A DNA stretch of 54,813 nucleotides from Flavobacteriaceae bacterium (lineage in GTDB: Bacteria; Bacteroidota; Bacteroidia; Flavobacteriales; Flavobacteriaceae). The stretch covers positions 1 through 54,813 of the forward strand of contig JANRDC010000029.1 of assembly GCA_030726725.1 (NCBI GenBank). Direction: 5' to 3'. Positions 35,095 to 45,269 of the stretch are shown piece by piece. Position numbers and translations under genes: made by a program. Under the pieces are notes generated by a model. It did not search any database. It saw only the letters and a list, made by a program, of their open reading frames with translations, and was not told the DNA's origin. The first letter of the stretch is position 1; each line of letters opens with the position of its first letter.

Positions 35095-35126
35095 CCTTCA
35101 TTGGTGGGTTGGAAAGTGTGTATCTT

Positions 35127-35318
35127 CTATAACATGCTTACATTGACAGCGATTCTTCCTTTTTTGCCATCTTCCTCTTCGTAGCTCACTTTGTCGCCTT
35201 CGTTGAGTTGGATGCCTTTGAGGGCGGTAGCGTGCACAAAAATGTCGCTTCCCGTCTGATCATTGGTAATGAATCCATACCCTTTTGATCCATTAAAAAA
35301 TTTTACAGTTCCAGTCAT
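35127..35318 (-). CDS. Cold-shock domain protein
   Basis: A 63-residue single-domain CSD protein, an RNA chaperone. RNP1 is KGYGFIT and RNP2 is DIFVHAT. The start MTGTVKFFNGSKGYG is typical. The upstream region is very T-rich on the coding strand and contains TACCTTTA, a diverged -7 box. A terminator follows it. Confidence 0.96.
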   Translation of the reverse strand: MTGTVKFFNGSKGYGFITNDQTGSDIFVHATALKGIQLNEGDKVSYEEEDGKKGRIAVNVSML

Positions 35319-35404
35319 GGGAGAAAAAATAAAAATGTTAAAGAATAAAGGTATAGAAAAAACGATTTAAAAAAATAAGGGAATCAAAAAAAATCGTTCA
35401 AAAA

Positions 35405-35665
35405 TTATTGATTATCAGCGTCTTTCGTCTGTTTTCCCTGCATTTTTTCGATGTTTTCCGGGGTGAGCATATAGTTTTTTAGGGATTTCCCGCGGGAGGC
35501 TAGGGCGATAAAAGCAGGCATCACCAATAGAAATAGCGCAGCAGTTCCTCCACCGGTCCATCGATGGGCTTCTGCTTCAGGCAGCTCGCCTAAAATCCCG
35601 TAAGCTATGGCGCCTAGACAGCTCAAGGCAGCAGCGGCCAGTATGTTTTTGGTCAGTCGATTCAT
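35405..35665 (-). CDS. Small two-helix membrane protein of unknown function
   Basis: An 86-residue protein with two hydrophobic helices at about 9-27 and 42-60 and a polar C-terminus rich in Lys and Gln. I do not recognise a family. It starts at the ATG that overlaps the ClC channel stop (TGATG), so it is translated with the channel and could be an accessory subunit; nothing else supports that. A preceding TTG in frame is possible but less likely. Confidence 0.7.
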   Translation of the reverse strand: MNRLTKNILAAAALSCLGAIAYGILGELPEAEAHRWTGGGTAALFLLVMPAFIALASRGKSLKNYMLTPENIEKMQGKQTKDADNQ

Positions 35666-37455
35666 CAAATGGTAAAGTGAATTAGTTTTCTGCGGTAGGC
35701 GGTGAGCAATTTAGATTTTGAGATAAAACCGTAGTATTGGCCTTCTTTGACTAGGGGTAGGTTCCACGCAGAGCTCTCTTGGAATTTTTGCATGATGCCG
35801 ACCATGTTGTCCTGATCCACATCGATCACTTCTGGAGGTTCGTGCATGAGATCACGCACTTTAATCGAATCGTATTGACTGGGGTCAAACATGATGGAGC
35901 GTATGTCGTCCAACAGTACAATGCCCAATAAGGCGCCCGTTTCCGGGTGGGTTACAGGAAAAATATTTCTGGAGGAGGGAACCACGGCTTGGTGAATCAT
36001 CTCTCCTAAGGTCATTTTTGGGTGAACGGGTATAAAGTTGCGTTCCACTACCGATTCCATGTCCATCAAGGTGAGTACAGCGTGGTCTTTGTTGTGGGTG
36101 ATCAGTTCGCCTTTTCGGCCCAGTTCCATGGTGTACACCGAGTGGGGGTGGGCCCATTTGGTAATCCCATAGCCCAGCGCTGCGGTGATCATCAGCGGGA
36201 TAAAAAGCGTGTAGCCCCCGGTGAGCTCAGCGATCAAGAATATGGCGGTCAATGGAGCGTGCAAGACACCAGCCATCAATCCGCCCATGCCCACCAAGGC
36301 AAAGTTGGCCTCGGAGACGGGGGTGAAAAATCCGGTGAGGTTGATCACGCGTGCCACGGTAAAGCCCATCACACTGCCCATAAACAAGCTGGGTGCGAAT
36401 ATACCCCCTACACCCCCAGCGCCAAAAGTGATGCTCGAGGCGATTACTTTGATCATGACCAAGGCGCCGAGCAACAAAACAATGGACCACGGATGGTCGA
36501 GGAATGAGGCAAAAATCGTGTCCGCAAATATTTGCTCGCTGCTTCCGTACAGCAAATTGTTGATGGTGCTGAATCCCTCTCCGTACAAGGCGGGAAAAAA
36601 GTAGATCAGCACCCCCAACAGCGCACCGCCGATCACCAAACGCACCCAAGGACGGGGGATGGATTCAAATCTTTTGTGGATCCAGTCATAAGTGCTGGCA
36701 AAATAAATGGAGGTAATTCCAGCGACCAAACCGAGCAGCATAAAAAAAGGCATCTGTTCGATTAGAAATGGTTCAATGACCTGAAAAGGCAAAACGGTTT
36801 GTGCCCCAAAAAAGAAATAGGAGGTGATGATGGCAGACAGTGAAGCCAGCAGTAACGGCAAGAGCGACATCAGGGTGAGGTCTAAAGAAAACACCTCTAT
36901 AGCAAAAATAATGGCGGCGATGGGCGCTTTAAAGATGGAGGAAAGGGCTCCTGCAGCTGCACAGCCGATCAGCAGTGTTCTTTGGGATTGGTTGATGTGA
37001 AACAGCCTGGACAAGTTGGAGCTGATGGCAGCACCTGTGGCAACGGTAGGGCCTTCAAGTCCCACAGACCCGCCAAACCCAACGGTGATGGGGGCGGTGA
37101 GTATCGAACCAAACATTTGATAACGCTTCATCAACCCTTTTTTCTTGGAAATGGCGTACAAGGTGGAGGGAATCCCGTGGCTTACCTTTCTGCGAATGCC
37201 AAAATTGATGATCACAAACACCAACGCCAGTCCCACTACTGGAGATAAAAAGTAGAAGGCATCGTGGTAGGACTTGATCAGGTTTCCCTCGAGCAAGTTT
37301 TGAAAGAAATGGGTGGCGTTTTTAAGCACGGCCGCACCCAATCCTGAGGTGAAGCCCACGAGCACACTCAGCAGATAGATAAATTGTTTCTGCGAGATGT
37401 GTTTGGCGCGCCAAATCAGAAATCGAGTGATGAAGTCGTTCTTTTTGGCGGGCAT
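35665..37455 (-). CDS. ClC-family chloride channel or H+/Cl- antiporter with C-terminal CBS pair
   Basis: A 596-residue ClC protein. The selectivity-filter motifs are present: HGIPSTLYA (GSGIP region), GGSVGLEGPTVATGA, which contains the gating glutamate, and GAGGVGGIFAPSLFMGSVMG. A CBS pair occupies about residues 450-590 (FIPVHPKMTLGEMIHQ, RDLMHEPPEVIDVDQDN) and may bind nucleotides. I could not place the internal proton glutamate with certainty, so channel versus exchanger is open. The start is ATG 37455; a GTG at 37458 is in frame. The gene abuts the aspS stop by 3 bp, so it is in the aspS operon. Confidence 0.93.
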   Translation of the reverse strand: MPAKKNDFITRFLIWRAKHISQKQFIYLLSVLVGFTSGLGAAVLKNATHFFQNLLEGNLIKSYHDAFYFLSPVVGLALVFVIINFGIRRKVSHGIPSTLYAISKKKGLMKRYQMFGSILTAPITVGFGGSVGLEGPTVATGAAISSNLSRLFHINQSQRTLLIGCAAAGALSSIFKAPIAAIIFAIEVFSLDLTLMSLLPLLLASLSAIITSYFFFGAQTVLPFQVIEPFLIEQMPFFMLLGLVAGITSIYFASTYDWIHKRFESIPRPWVRLVIGGALLGVLIYFFPALYGEGFSTINNLLYGSSEQIFADTIFASFLDHPWSIVLLLGALVMIKVIASSITFGAGGVGGIFAPSLFMGSVMGFTVARVINLTGFFTPVSEANFALVGMGGLMAGVLHAPLTAIFLIAELTGGYTLFIPLMITAALGYGITKWAHPHSVYTMELGRKGELITHNKDHAVLTLMDMESVVERNFIPVHPKMTLGEMIHQAVVPSSRNIFPVTHPETGALLGIVLLDDIRSIMFDPSQYDSIKVRDLMHEPPEVIDVDQDNMVGIMQKFQESSAWNLPLVKEGQYYGFISKSKLLTAYRRKLIHFTI

Positions 37456-37458
37456 CAC

Positions 37459-39216
37459 TTAAGATTTTAAGGATAAGGCAATGTTGAGCTCGTCGAGTTG
37501 GGCTTGATCCAGCATCGAAGGGGCATCGATCATCACGTCTCTTCCAGCATTGTTTTTGGGGAAGGCGATAAAATCTCGAATGGTCTCTTGACCGCCCAAA
37601 ATGGCCACCAAACGGTCTAGTCCAAAGGCCAATCCGCCGTGTGGAGGTGCTCCGTATTCAAAGGCATCCATTAAAAAGCCAAACTGAGCGCGCGCTTGTT
37701 CTGGGGTGAAGCCCAATAGTTGGAACATGCGCTGTTGGGTGGTTTTGTCGTGGATTCGAATGGATCCTCCTCCGATTTCATTGCCGTTGAGCACTAAATC
37801 GTAGGCATTGGCCTTGACGGCTCCTGGATCAGTGTCCAGCAAATGCATTTGGTCCGGTTTGGGCGAGGTAAAAGGGTGGTGCATCGCATGCCAATGACCG
37901 GTTTCTTCGTCTTGCTCCAAGAGCGGGAAATCTACCACCCAAAGCGGGGCAAATTCGTCAGCTTTTCTCAAGCCCAATCGCTGGGCTGTCTCCATGCGCA
38001 AGGCGCTCAGCTGAGTTCTGGTTTTCGAAGCGGGACCACTCAGCACCCAGATCAAGTCTCCGGGTTGTGCTCCAGTGGCTTCGGCCCAGGCAGCGAGGTC
38101 TTGTTCGGTGTAAAATTTGTCGACGGATGATTTATAGCTTCCATCTTCACCGCAACGAACATAAACCATACCACTGGCACCGATCTGTGGTCGTTTGACC
38201 CAGTCAATCCATCCGTCGATGTCTTTGCGGGTCATGCTGTTGCCACCTGGAACAGCGATACCTACTACGAGTTCAGCTTGGTTAAATACGGAAAAATCTT
38301 TGTGTTGGGCCACTGCGTTAAGCTCCCCGAATTTCATGCCAAATCGAATATCTGGCTTGTCGTTCCCATAAGTTTTCATGGCCTGGTCAAAGGTCATGCG
38401 CGGAAAAGGCTCAGCGTAAGTCAAGCCCAAAATCTCTTGCAACAAGTGCTTGGTCATGCCTTCAAAAGTGTTGAGTACATCTTCTTGAGTGACGAACGCC
38501 ATTTCGCAATCGATCTGGGTAAATTCTGGTTGGCGGTCAGCCCTTAAGTCTTCATCGCGGAAACACTTAACCAGTTGGTAGTAACGATCCATACCCCCAA
38601 CCATCAACAGCTGCTTAAAGGTTTGTGGAGATTGAGGCAAGGCGTAAAACTGCCCTGGATTCATTCGGCTAGGCACCACAAAATCGCGGGCGCCTTCTGG
38701 GGTAGATTTGATCAAGTACGGGGTTTCAACATCGATAAATCCTTGATCTGACAAGTATTTACGGACTTCCATAGACACGCGGTGTCTAAAGATGAGGTTG
38801 TTTTTTACTGGATTGCGGCGTATGTCGAGGTATCTGTATTTGGCTCTGATTTCTTCGCCTCCATCGGTTTGGTCTTCAATGGTAAAGGGCGGGAGCTTAG
38901 CGGTGTTGAGCACGGTGAGTTGATCTACCAATACTTCGATGGCGCCCGTGGGCAGGTTGGGATTGGCTGAATCGCGCAAAATCACAGTTCCACTGATTTG
39001 GATCACTGTTTCTCTGCCCAAACTTTTGGCCAAATCCACCAAGGCGGCTTCAGTTCTATCCGCGTCAAAGATCAACTGAGTGATCCCATAGCGGTCGCGC
39101 AGGTCAACCCAGCACATAAAACCTTTATCTCTTACTTTTTGCACCCATCCGCTTAGGGTGACTCTTTGTTGTACATCGCTGGCCCTCAGGGCGCCACAGG
39201 TGGTATCTCGAAACAT
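37459..39216 (-). CDS. aspS: Aspartyl-tRNA synthetase, bacterial type
   Basis: Class II synthetase of 585 residues: an N-terminal OB fold ([27 protein letters not shown] split at residues 17-43), motif 2 in [18 protein letters not shown], the bacterial GAD insertion, and motif 3 in [15 protein letters not shown]. The ATG at 39216 matches the family start ([12 protein letters not shown]) and lies after the -7 box; the in-frame ATG at 39246 lies before the box. The first gene of an aspS-ClC-membrane protein unit. Confidence 0.98.
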   Translation of the reverse strand: MFRDTTCGALRASDVQQRVTLSGWVQKVRDKGFMCWVDLRDRYGITQLIFDADRTEAALVDLAKSLGRETVIQISGTVILRDSANPNLPTGAIEVLVDQLTVLNTAKLPPFTIEDQTDGGEEIRAKYRYLDIRRNPVKNNLIFRHRVSMEVRKYLSDQGFIDVETPYLIKSTPEGARDFVVPSRMNPGQFYALPQSPQTFKQLLMVGGMDRYYQLVKCFRDEDLRADRQPEFTQIDCEMAFVTQEDVLNTFEGMTKHLLQEILGLTYAEPFPRMTFDQAMKTYGNDKPDIRFGMKFGELNAVAQHKDFSVFNQAELVVGIAVPGGNSMTRKDIDGWIDWVKRPQIGASGMVYVRCGEDGSYKSSVDKFYTEQDLAAWAEATGAQPGDLIWVLSGPASKTRTQLSALRMETAQRLGLRKADEFAPLWVVDFPLLEQDEETGHWHAMHHPFTSPKPDQMHLLDTDPGAVKANAYDLVLNGNEIGGGSIRIHDKTTQQRMFQLLGFTPEQARAQFGFLMDAFEYGAPPHGGLAFGLDRLVAILGGQETIRDFIAFPKNNAGRDVMIDAPSMLDQAQLDELNIALSLKS

Positions 39217-39235
39217 AAGTGCGCTTAATCTGCCG

Positions 39236-39243
39236 CAAAAATA
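39236..39243 (-). promoter_or_regulatory. -7 box of aspS
   Basis: On the minus strand TATTTTTG fits TAnnTTTG, 19 bp before the ATG at 39216. It would give a leader of about 14 nt. Confidence 0.6.
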
Positions 39244-39291
39244 CAAAGTATTCTGCAGCTCTTAAGCGCACATGTTTAAATTACCCTCGGA

Positions 39292-42200
39292 TTAGCCCTG
39301 GGTGTATCTTCTAGCGGCAAATAAGCCCCACTTGATTCGGTAGGTCATGTACAAAAGCACCGGCACAATGATCAAGGTCAAGAAGGTAGCTACCGTTAGT
39401 CCGAAGATTACCGTCCAGGCCAGTGGCCCCCAGAAAATCACATTATCTCCACCGATATACACCTGTGGGTCTCCGGTAGTAAACAAACTGATAAAGTTGA
39501 TGTTGAGTCCAATGGCCAAGGGGATCAAGCCCAGCACCGTGGTGATGGCGGTCAATATGACCGGACGCAAACGGGCTTTTCCAGCAGCAACAATGATGGG
39601 AATCAATATTTCTTTAGGAAGCAACATTTTGTCCTCGATTTCTTTGGCCACTTTGTAGCGATCGATCAGCAGTTGGGCGTAGTCCAGAAGTACTACTCCG
39701 TTGTTGACCACAATACCCGCCAAGGCGATAATACCCATCATGGTCATCATGATCACAAAACTCCATCCCGTTAAAATCAATCCGCCAAATACCCCGACAA
39801 AACTCAAGAAGATAGCGATCATGATGATCAGCGGTTTGGAAATTCCAGAGAATTGGAAGATCAGCAGAAACATAATCAGTCCGAGACCGGAGAAAAAGGC
39901 CCCCATCAAAAATTGCATCTGCTTGTTTTGCTCTTCGATTTGGCCTGTGTAGTCAATCCTGATCTGTTTGGGAAGATCGTCAAAGGACAACATTTCTTTT
40001 TGGATGCTGTTCACCACGGCTTGCGCGTCGCTAAATCCAGGTTTTAATCCGGAGTAAACGGTAACCACACGTTTGTTGTCGCGGTGTTTTACCGCGCTAA
40101 ATCCTGTGGTGTTTTTGCGTTGGGCCACAGCGGAGATCGGCACTTCTTTGATCTGTCCATTGGCGGGATCTCTAAAGACAATATTTTGGTCAAATAGCGC
40201 CGAAGGGTTGTGTTTCAGCGACTCGTTAAAGCGCACATTGATGTCGTAGTCTTCGCCGTTTTCTTTGTAGACCCCAGCTTTCTCTCCAAAAAGCGATCTT
40301 CTGAGTTGCATACCCACCTGTCCAACAGCAATACCAAGCGCACCAGCTTTTTCGCGATCTACTGCTACCGTCATGGAAGGATTTCCTTTGTTGACGTCTA
40401 TTTTAAGCTCTTCCACCCCGTCGATATTGCGCGTGTTGAGGAATGCGCGCATGCGTTCTGCCGTTTGGATTAATTCGTCGTAGTCCGGGCCTTCAAGTTC
40501 GATGTTGATGGGGTAACCTACCGGAGGACCATTGGCGTCTTTTTCTACCGAGATAGCAACTCCGGGAAATAGTCCGTGCAAGGCTTCCTGTACCTTGAGT
40601 CTCAAGAGTTCTGAATCCTGTCCTCTGCGGTACTTGTATTCTCTGAGCGAGGCGGTGATTTTACCCCTATGCGGCATTTCAGCAGCTGATCCACCGTCGG
40701 TTTGTGGGTTTCCAGCGCCTTCGCCAACCTGTGACACCGCGGAGTCCAACATATAGTTGTAATCTCCGTCCAAATAGGTGGGGTCGTTTAAAACTGCGTA
40801 AACCTCTTTTTCGATGGCCAAGGTCATCTCGTTGGTTTTCTCGATATCGGTTCCTTGTGGGTATTCGATATAGACCACAATTTGGTTGGGTCGGTTGTCT
40901 GGGAAAAATTCGATTTTTGTGCGTCCCATTCCTACAGAGATGCCAAAAAAGACAAAGGAAGCCAGGAGCAACACCACTGTAGTGGCCACGTAGTAATACA
41001 TATTGCGGCCTTTGAATGCGCGACCGAGTTGTCGTTCGTACCAAGATTCAAAACGGACCAAACTGTTGTTTTGAAAAGCATTGGCCCATTTTTTTATGGC
41101 GTATTTATAAATCCAGAACAGGAGTGCAGTCACGAGCATCAAGCTGCCTAGCCCGCGCATGGTTCCCCCAAACACCAAGATTAACGACCCAAAACCACCG
41201 AGTATCGCGGTGATGCGCCACAGTTGTTTGTTGGTGAGTACTTTTTCCTCTATGTCCATAAACTGAGCGACCAACATGGAATTCATGAATATAGCCACCA
41301 CCAATGACGAGCCTAATACCACCGATAAAGTGATGGGAAAATAAATCATAAACTGTCCAAAAATACCTGGCCATAGGCCTAAAGGCACGAAGGCTGCTAC
41401 GGTAGTTGCGGTAGATATGATGATGGGGTAAGCGATCTCGCTGATGCCCTGTTTCGCTGCTTGAATTCTGGGTATGCCCTCGCTCATCAGTCGGTAAACG
41501 TTTTCCACGACCACAATACCGTTATCCACCAACATCCCTAGCCCCATGATCATTCCAAATAAGATCATGGTGTTTAGGGTATATCCCAGCCAAGACAGCA
41601 CCATAAAGGAGATAAACATGGACATAGGGATCGCAAATCCTACAAACAGCGCGTTTCTAAAGCCCAAAAAGAACATGAGCACCAGTACGACCAGTAGAAT
41701 ACCAAAAATGATGTTGTTGACCAAATCATCCACTTGGTTGAGGGTCTTTTCAGAGGTGTCGTTTGAGATGCTGATGTCCAGGTTGGCCGGGAGTACTTGA
41801 TCTTGCGCCTCTGCGATAATTGCGCGAATATCTTCAGCGGCCTGAATCATGTTTTTTCCCGATCTTTTTTTCACGGACAGCATCACTACTTCTTCCCCGA
41901 ACATACGGGCGTAGGTGGTGCGTTCTTTGTCTTGAAAGCTGATTTCAGCGACATCGGACAGATAGATGGTTTTGCCTTCAGACTTGACGACAAAGCGTTC
42001 TAAGTCCTCTGGGTTTTCAATTTCTCCAATCACACGCAGTGTGCGTCTTTGCCCGCTTTGCACCAAGTTACCGGCAGAAACTGTCATGTTTCCATTGCTG
42101 ATCGCGCCCAAGACGTCGTTAAAGCTGACCTGAGCGGCCATCATTTGATACACGTCGACAGCCACCTCTACTTCTTTTTGTTGTACGCCTAGAATATCTA

Positions 42201-42768
42201 CTTCTTTGATCTGGGGCAAAGATTCGATGCGTTCTTCTAGGTATTCAGCAAACTCGTTGAGCTTTTCTACGGGAAAATCTCCAGTGAGGTTGATGTTCAT
42301 GATCGGAACCTCCTCGGAGAGGGTAAGGTCAAATACGTTGGGTTCTACCTTAGATCCGTTAAACGTCGGCCAATCCTCTGAGGCTTTCTCCCCGTCAACC
42401 TTGTCTTTGATCAATTGCTTGGCGGTTTGCACTTCGATGTCTTCGTCGAATTCCACCATGATCATTCCGTAGTCTTGCTGAGCGGTAGAGACGATTTCTA
42501 CCACATTGCGCACGGTTTTTAATTCGTCTTCAAGCGGTTCTATGATCAAACGCTCAATATCCTCAGCAGAGTTTCCGGGGTAGGGCACGCTGACATAGAT
42601 ATTGGTTTCTTTGATTTCCGGGAAATCTTCTCGAGGCAAATCGTAGTAGGCGCCTAAACCTAAAAACAGGAAAAAGGCGATCAGCACATAGATGATCGAG
42701 GGGTTGTCAATGGCCCAAGCGGCTGGCTTGAACAGTTTGCTGACATTGCGTTCTTGTTTACTGTTCAT
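39292..42768 (-). CDS. RND efflux pump inner-membrane subunit with two extra membrane segments
   Basis: A 1158-residue proton-driven transporter of the AcrB/HAE superfamily: N-terminal helix, periplasmic porter domains (SVPYPGNSAEDIERLI, IEYPQGTDIEKT), and a repeat of six helices in each half. It is about 100 residues longer than AcrB. The extra length lies between the two halves (about residues 490-590), where two additional hydrophobic stretches occur (WRITAILGGFGSLILVFGG and LGSLMLVTALLFWIYKYAI). Similar long forms are common in Bacteroidota. The ATG at 42768 overlaps the adaptor gene by 11 bp. Substrate unknown. Confidence 0.93.
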   Translation of the reverse strand: MNSKQERNVSKLFKPAAWAIDNPSIIYVLIAFFLFLGLGAYYDLPREDFPEIKETNIYVSVPYPGNSAEDIERLIIEPLEDELKTVRNVVEIVSTAQQDYGMIMVEFDEDIEVQTAKQLIKDKVDGEKASEDWPTFNGSKVEPNVFDLTLSEEVPIMNINLTGDFPVEKLNEFAEYLEERIESLPQIKEVDILGVQQKEVEVAVDVYQMMAAQVSFNDVLGAISNGNMTVSAGNLVQSGQRRTLRVIGEIENPEDLERFVVKSEGKTIYLSDVAEISFQDKERTTYARMFGEEVVMLSVKKRSGKNMIQAAEDIRAIIAEAQDQVLPANLDISISNDTSEKTLNQVDDLVNNIIFGILLVVLVLMFFLGFRNALFVGFAIPMSMFISFMVLSWLGYTLNTMILFGMIMGLGMLVDNGIVVVENVYRLMSEGIPRIQAAKQGISEIAYPIIISTATTVAAFVPLGLWPGIFGQFMIYFPITLSVVLGSSLVVAIFMNSMLVAQFMDIEEKVLTNKQLWRITAILGGFGSLILVFGGTMRGLGSLMLVTALLFWIYKYAIKKWANAFQNNSLVRFESWYERQLGRAFKGRNMYYYVATTVVLLLASFVFFGISVGMGRTKIEFFPDNRPNQIVVYIEYPQGTDIEKTNEMTLAIEKEVYAVLNDPTYLDGDYNYMLDSAVSQVGEGAGNPQTDGGSAAEMPHRGKITASLREYKYRRGQDSELLRLKVQEALHGLFPGVAISVEKDANGPPVGYPINIELEGPDYDELIQTAERMRAFLNTRNIDGVEELKIDVNKGNPSMTVAVDREKAGALGIAVGQVGMQLRRSLFGEKAGVYKENGEDYDINVRFNESLKHNPSALFDQNIVFRDPANGQIKEVPISAVAQRKNTTGFSAVKHRDNKRVVTVYSGLKPGFSDAQAVVNSIQKEMLSFDDLPKQIRIDYTGQIEEQNKQMQFLMGAFFSGLGLIMFLLIFQFSGISKPLIIMIAIFLSFVGVFGGLILTGWSFVIMMTMMGIIALAGIVVNNGVVLLDYAQLLIDRYKVAKEIEDKMLLPKEILIPIIVAAGKARLRPVILTAITTVLGLIPLAIGLNINFISLFTTGDPQVYIGGDNVIFWGPLAWTVIFGLTVATFLTLIIVPVLLYMTYRIKWGLFAARRYTQG

Positions 42769-43924
42769 CTGCTGGGGCAATTACTTTAACTTTTTGACCA
42801 TCGCGTACTTTTCTGGATCCTTCAAGAACCACCCATTCGCCAGCGCTCAATCCTGAGGTGATTTCAATCAAGTTTCCTTGGGCGAGACCTGTGGTCACGG
42901 TGCGTTGTTGGGCTTGGGTCACCCCGTTTTCATCAGGAGCGCTAACCACATATAGGTACTGTGCTCCTTGTGCGTTTTCTGACAAGATACTCAAGGGCAC
43001 CATCAATGCGGCTTGATTTTCGTAGTCCCTGATCAACACACGTGCGTTGAGGTTTGGTTTGATGGCGTTTTGTGCGTTGGGCACGGCGATTTCCGCGTTA
43101 AAACTTCTGTTGGCGGGAGCGATATAGTTGCCGGTTTCTCTCACTGTTGAGGTGATGGTGTCTCCCAAAACTGGAATCACCACCAGTGCCTTATCTCCTT
43201 TTTGCACCTTGCCGATGTATCGTTCAGGCACATCGACAGCTACATACATGTCTTTGAGGTTGATCAAACGGAACAAGGCTGATCCAGGTCCGGGAGCTAC
43301 TACGGTTCCAGGATCTTGCAGCAATTCATCCACGATCCCGGAGAAGGGAGCTCTCACTTCCGCTTTGGCTAGGGTGCGTTCCAATTGATCCAATTGACCT
43401 TTTTGAGCGCTGTAGTTGGTTTTGGCTTGAAGGTATTGAATTTCAGACCCTATGTTTTGTTTCCACAAGGCGCTTTGACGCTCATAGGTGGTTTTGGCCA
43501 GCTCGGTGGCTGCCCTCAAAGCCTCTGCCTGGGCGCGTAGGGAAGCTGCGTCAATACGCGCAAGAACTTGTCCTTTAGTAACTTGCTGCCCTTTTTTGAC
43601 CTTAATCTCCAGGAGTGTTCCCGATAATTCAGGATAAATCAAGATGTTTTCTTGGGTGGTTACATCCCCTTGAAGATCGACATAGTGCTCAAATGCTGAG
43701 GTGGTTACATCGCGGGCGGTAATCAACTGAAGGTTATCGGTAGATTCCCAAGCCGTCAAGGCCTCCTCTACTTGTTGCAGTTCAGATTCCAGTGTTTCGA
43801 TCTGTGTTTTTAAAGCGGCTCGCTGATCGATGAGGGCTTGTTGTTCTGCAGGCAGTTCCGTTGCTTGGGGACCACAGGAGGAGATCCATAGTACAGCGCT
43901 CAGGGCAAATAAGATTTTTTTCAT
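42758..43924 (-). CDS. RND efflux periplasmic adaptor lipoprotein
   Basis: A 388-residue membrane-fusion protein anchored by a lipobox (ISSC). A coiled-coil segment (residues about 28-60, Glu/Gln-rich) is followed by a lipoyl half-domain (LEIKVKKGQQVTKGQVLARID), an alpha-hairpin, the second lipoyl half (AEVRAPFSGIVDELLQDPG) and beta-barrel/MP domains. Placed between tolC-like and RND genes, it links the pump to the outer-membrane channel. Confidence 0.95.
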   Translation of the reverse strand: MKKILFALSAVLWISSCGPQATELPAEQQALIDQRAALKTQIETLESELQQVEEALTAWESTDNLQLITARDVTTSAFEHYVDLQGDVTTQENILIYPELSGTLLEIKVKKGQQVTKGQVLARIDAASLRAQAEALRAATELAKTTYERQSALWKQNIGSEIQYLQAKTNYSAQKGQLDQLERTLAKAEVRAPFSGIVDELLQDPGTVVAPGPGSALFRLINLKDMYVAVDVPERYIGKVQKGDKALVVIPVLGDTITSTVRETGNYIAPANRSFNAEIAVPNAQNAIKPNLNARVLIRDYENQAALMVPLSILSENAQGAQYLYVVSAPDENGVTQAQQRTVTTGLAQGNLIEITSGLSAGEWVVLEGSRKVRDGQKVKVIAPADEQ

Positions 43925-43937
43925 GGCAGGTGCGTTT

Positions 43938-45269
43938 CTAGTCGTTGATAGATAAGGTTTCTAAGGCAGTTTTGGCATTGATCAGGTCAAGCATCGCTTG
44001 TAAATAGGCGCTTTGAGCGCTGTAGAGTTGCAGTTGGGCTTCTCTGAGCTCAAATCCACTCGCGATACCTTCTTTAAATTTGATTTGGTTTTTTTGCTCG
44101 ATTCTTTCGGCGAGTTTTAGGTTTTGGCCTGAGGTGTGGTAGTTATCCATGGCGAGCGACCAAGCGCTCTGGGCTTGTTCCCACTGAAGCAACACCTGTT
44201 TTTGGGTCAAGGTGAGGTTGTTTTGCGCTTTTAAATAGGCGATTTTGGCTCTTTTGGTCTTGGCAGTGTTTCCCAGTGAGCTAAAAATGGGCATGTTGAT
44301 GTTGACGCCCAAAATAGAGGAATCAAACCACTGCTGTTGACTTTGGGTAAAGGCAAATGTGTCCGCAAATGCGCTTGAGTTATAGTTGACAAAGGTATTT
44401 AGGCTGGGCAACGCATAGCTTTTTTGCAATTTCAGCTCAAGTCGTTTTTGTTCTTGAACATTGAGTCCTAAACGATAATCTATATTTTTTTCCGCGGTAA
44501 AGGCATCATCTACAGGCTCAAGCAATTCCTGGGCGGCAAGTTTTGACAAGTCGTCGGTCAACGCTATGCTTTGGTCGAGCGCCACGCCGAGCAAAAGGTT
44601 AAGCATTTGCCTGGAGATGGCGACAATGCGGCTGCTGTTTCTCCCTTGGTTTTCCAAGTTGGCTAGGGTGATTTGGATTTGCTCCAAGGCTTCTTCCTCC
44701 ACCATGCCTTGTGCCCACATTTTTTGTGTTTCTTCAGCCGTCGCTTTGAGTTGTCGGATGTTGTCGGCAATAATGCGCTCGCTTTCTTGGGCTGCCAAAA
44801 CATTGGTGTAGGCATTGACCACCGCTTTTTGCACTTCGATTTTTGTTTTCACCTCTGAAAGCGCGCTGATCTCGATAAAGGTCTTGATGGCTTGAAGTCC
44901 CACCAAGTATGAACCGTTAAATATTTGTTGCTTGAGTGTAGCCGTAGCGGACACTTGTTGTTTTTGGCCAAAAGTCACCGGGATAAAAGTCCCTGGTTCC
45001 CCGCCAAAAAACTCACCTGGCAAGAGCGAAACCGGTCTTTTTAACTGGTTTTGATAGTCGACACCTCCATCGATCTGGGGCAAACCCGATGCAATGGTCA
45101 CCCATTTTTGGGCATAGGCATCGCGCACATCTTGGCCGGCGTTGATCATTTGGTTGTTGTGTGTATAAGCGTAGGCCAATGCTTCCTCCAAGCTCAACTG
45201 ACTTGGAATCTCTTGTGCAGCAGCGATCAGCCAGGAGCTGCATAAAGCGATAAATAATCTTATTTTCAT
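43938..45269 (-). CDS. TolC-family outer-membrane efflux protein
   Basis: A 443-residue protein with a signal peptide ending at AAAQE. Two OEP repeats are present (LEEALAYAYTHNNQMINAGQD; LAERIEQKNQIKFKEGIASGFEL), the long alpha-helical barrel pattern with QxQL-type repeats (REAQLQLYSAQSAYLQA). It forms the exit duct for the pump. Its start overlaps the tetR stop by 4 bp and the adaptor follows by 13 bp. Confidence 0.95.
   Translation of the reverse strand: MKIRLFIALCSSWLIAAAQEIPSQLSLEEALAYAYTHNNQMINAGQDVRDAYAQKWVTIASGLPQIDGGVDYQNQLKRPVSLLPGEFFGGEPGTFIPVTFGQKQQVSATATLKQQIFNGSYLVGLQAIKTFIEISALSEVKTKIEVQKAVVNAYTNVLAAQESERIIADNIRQLKATAEETQKMWAQGMVEEEALEQIQITLANLENQGRNSSRIVAISRQMLNLLLGVALDQSIALTDDLSKLAAQELLEPVDDAFTAEKNIDYRLGLNVQEQKRLELKLQKSYALPSLNTFVNYNSSAFADTFAFTQSQQQWFDSSILGVNINMPIFSSLGNTAKTKRAKIAYLKAQNNLTLTQKQVLLQWEQAQSAWSLAMDNYHTSGQNLKLAERIEQKNQIKFKEGIASGFELREAQLQLYSAQSAYLQAMLDLINAKTALETLSIND

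Noticed and set aside
36022-36507. Long open frame antisense to the ClC channel gene
   Set aside because: The translation is His/Gly/Gln-rich shadow sequence, and the opposite strand encodes a complete channel with all family motifs.
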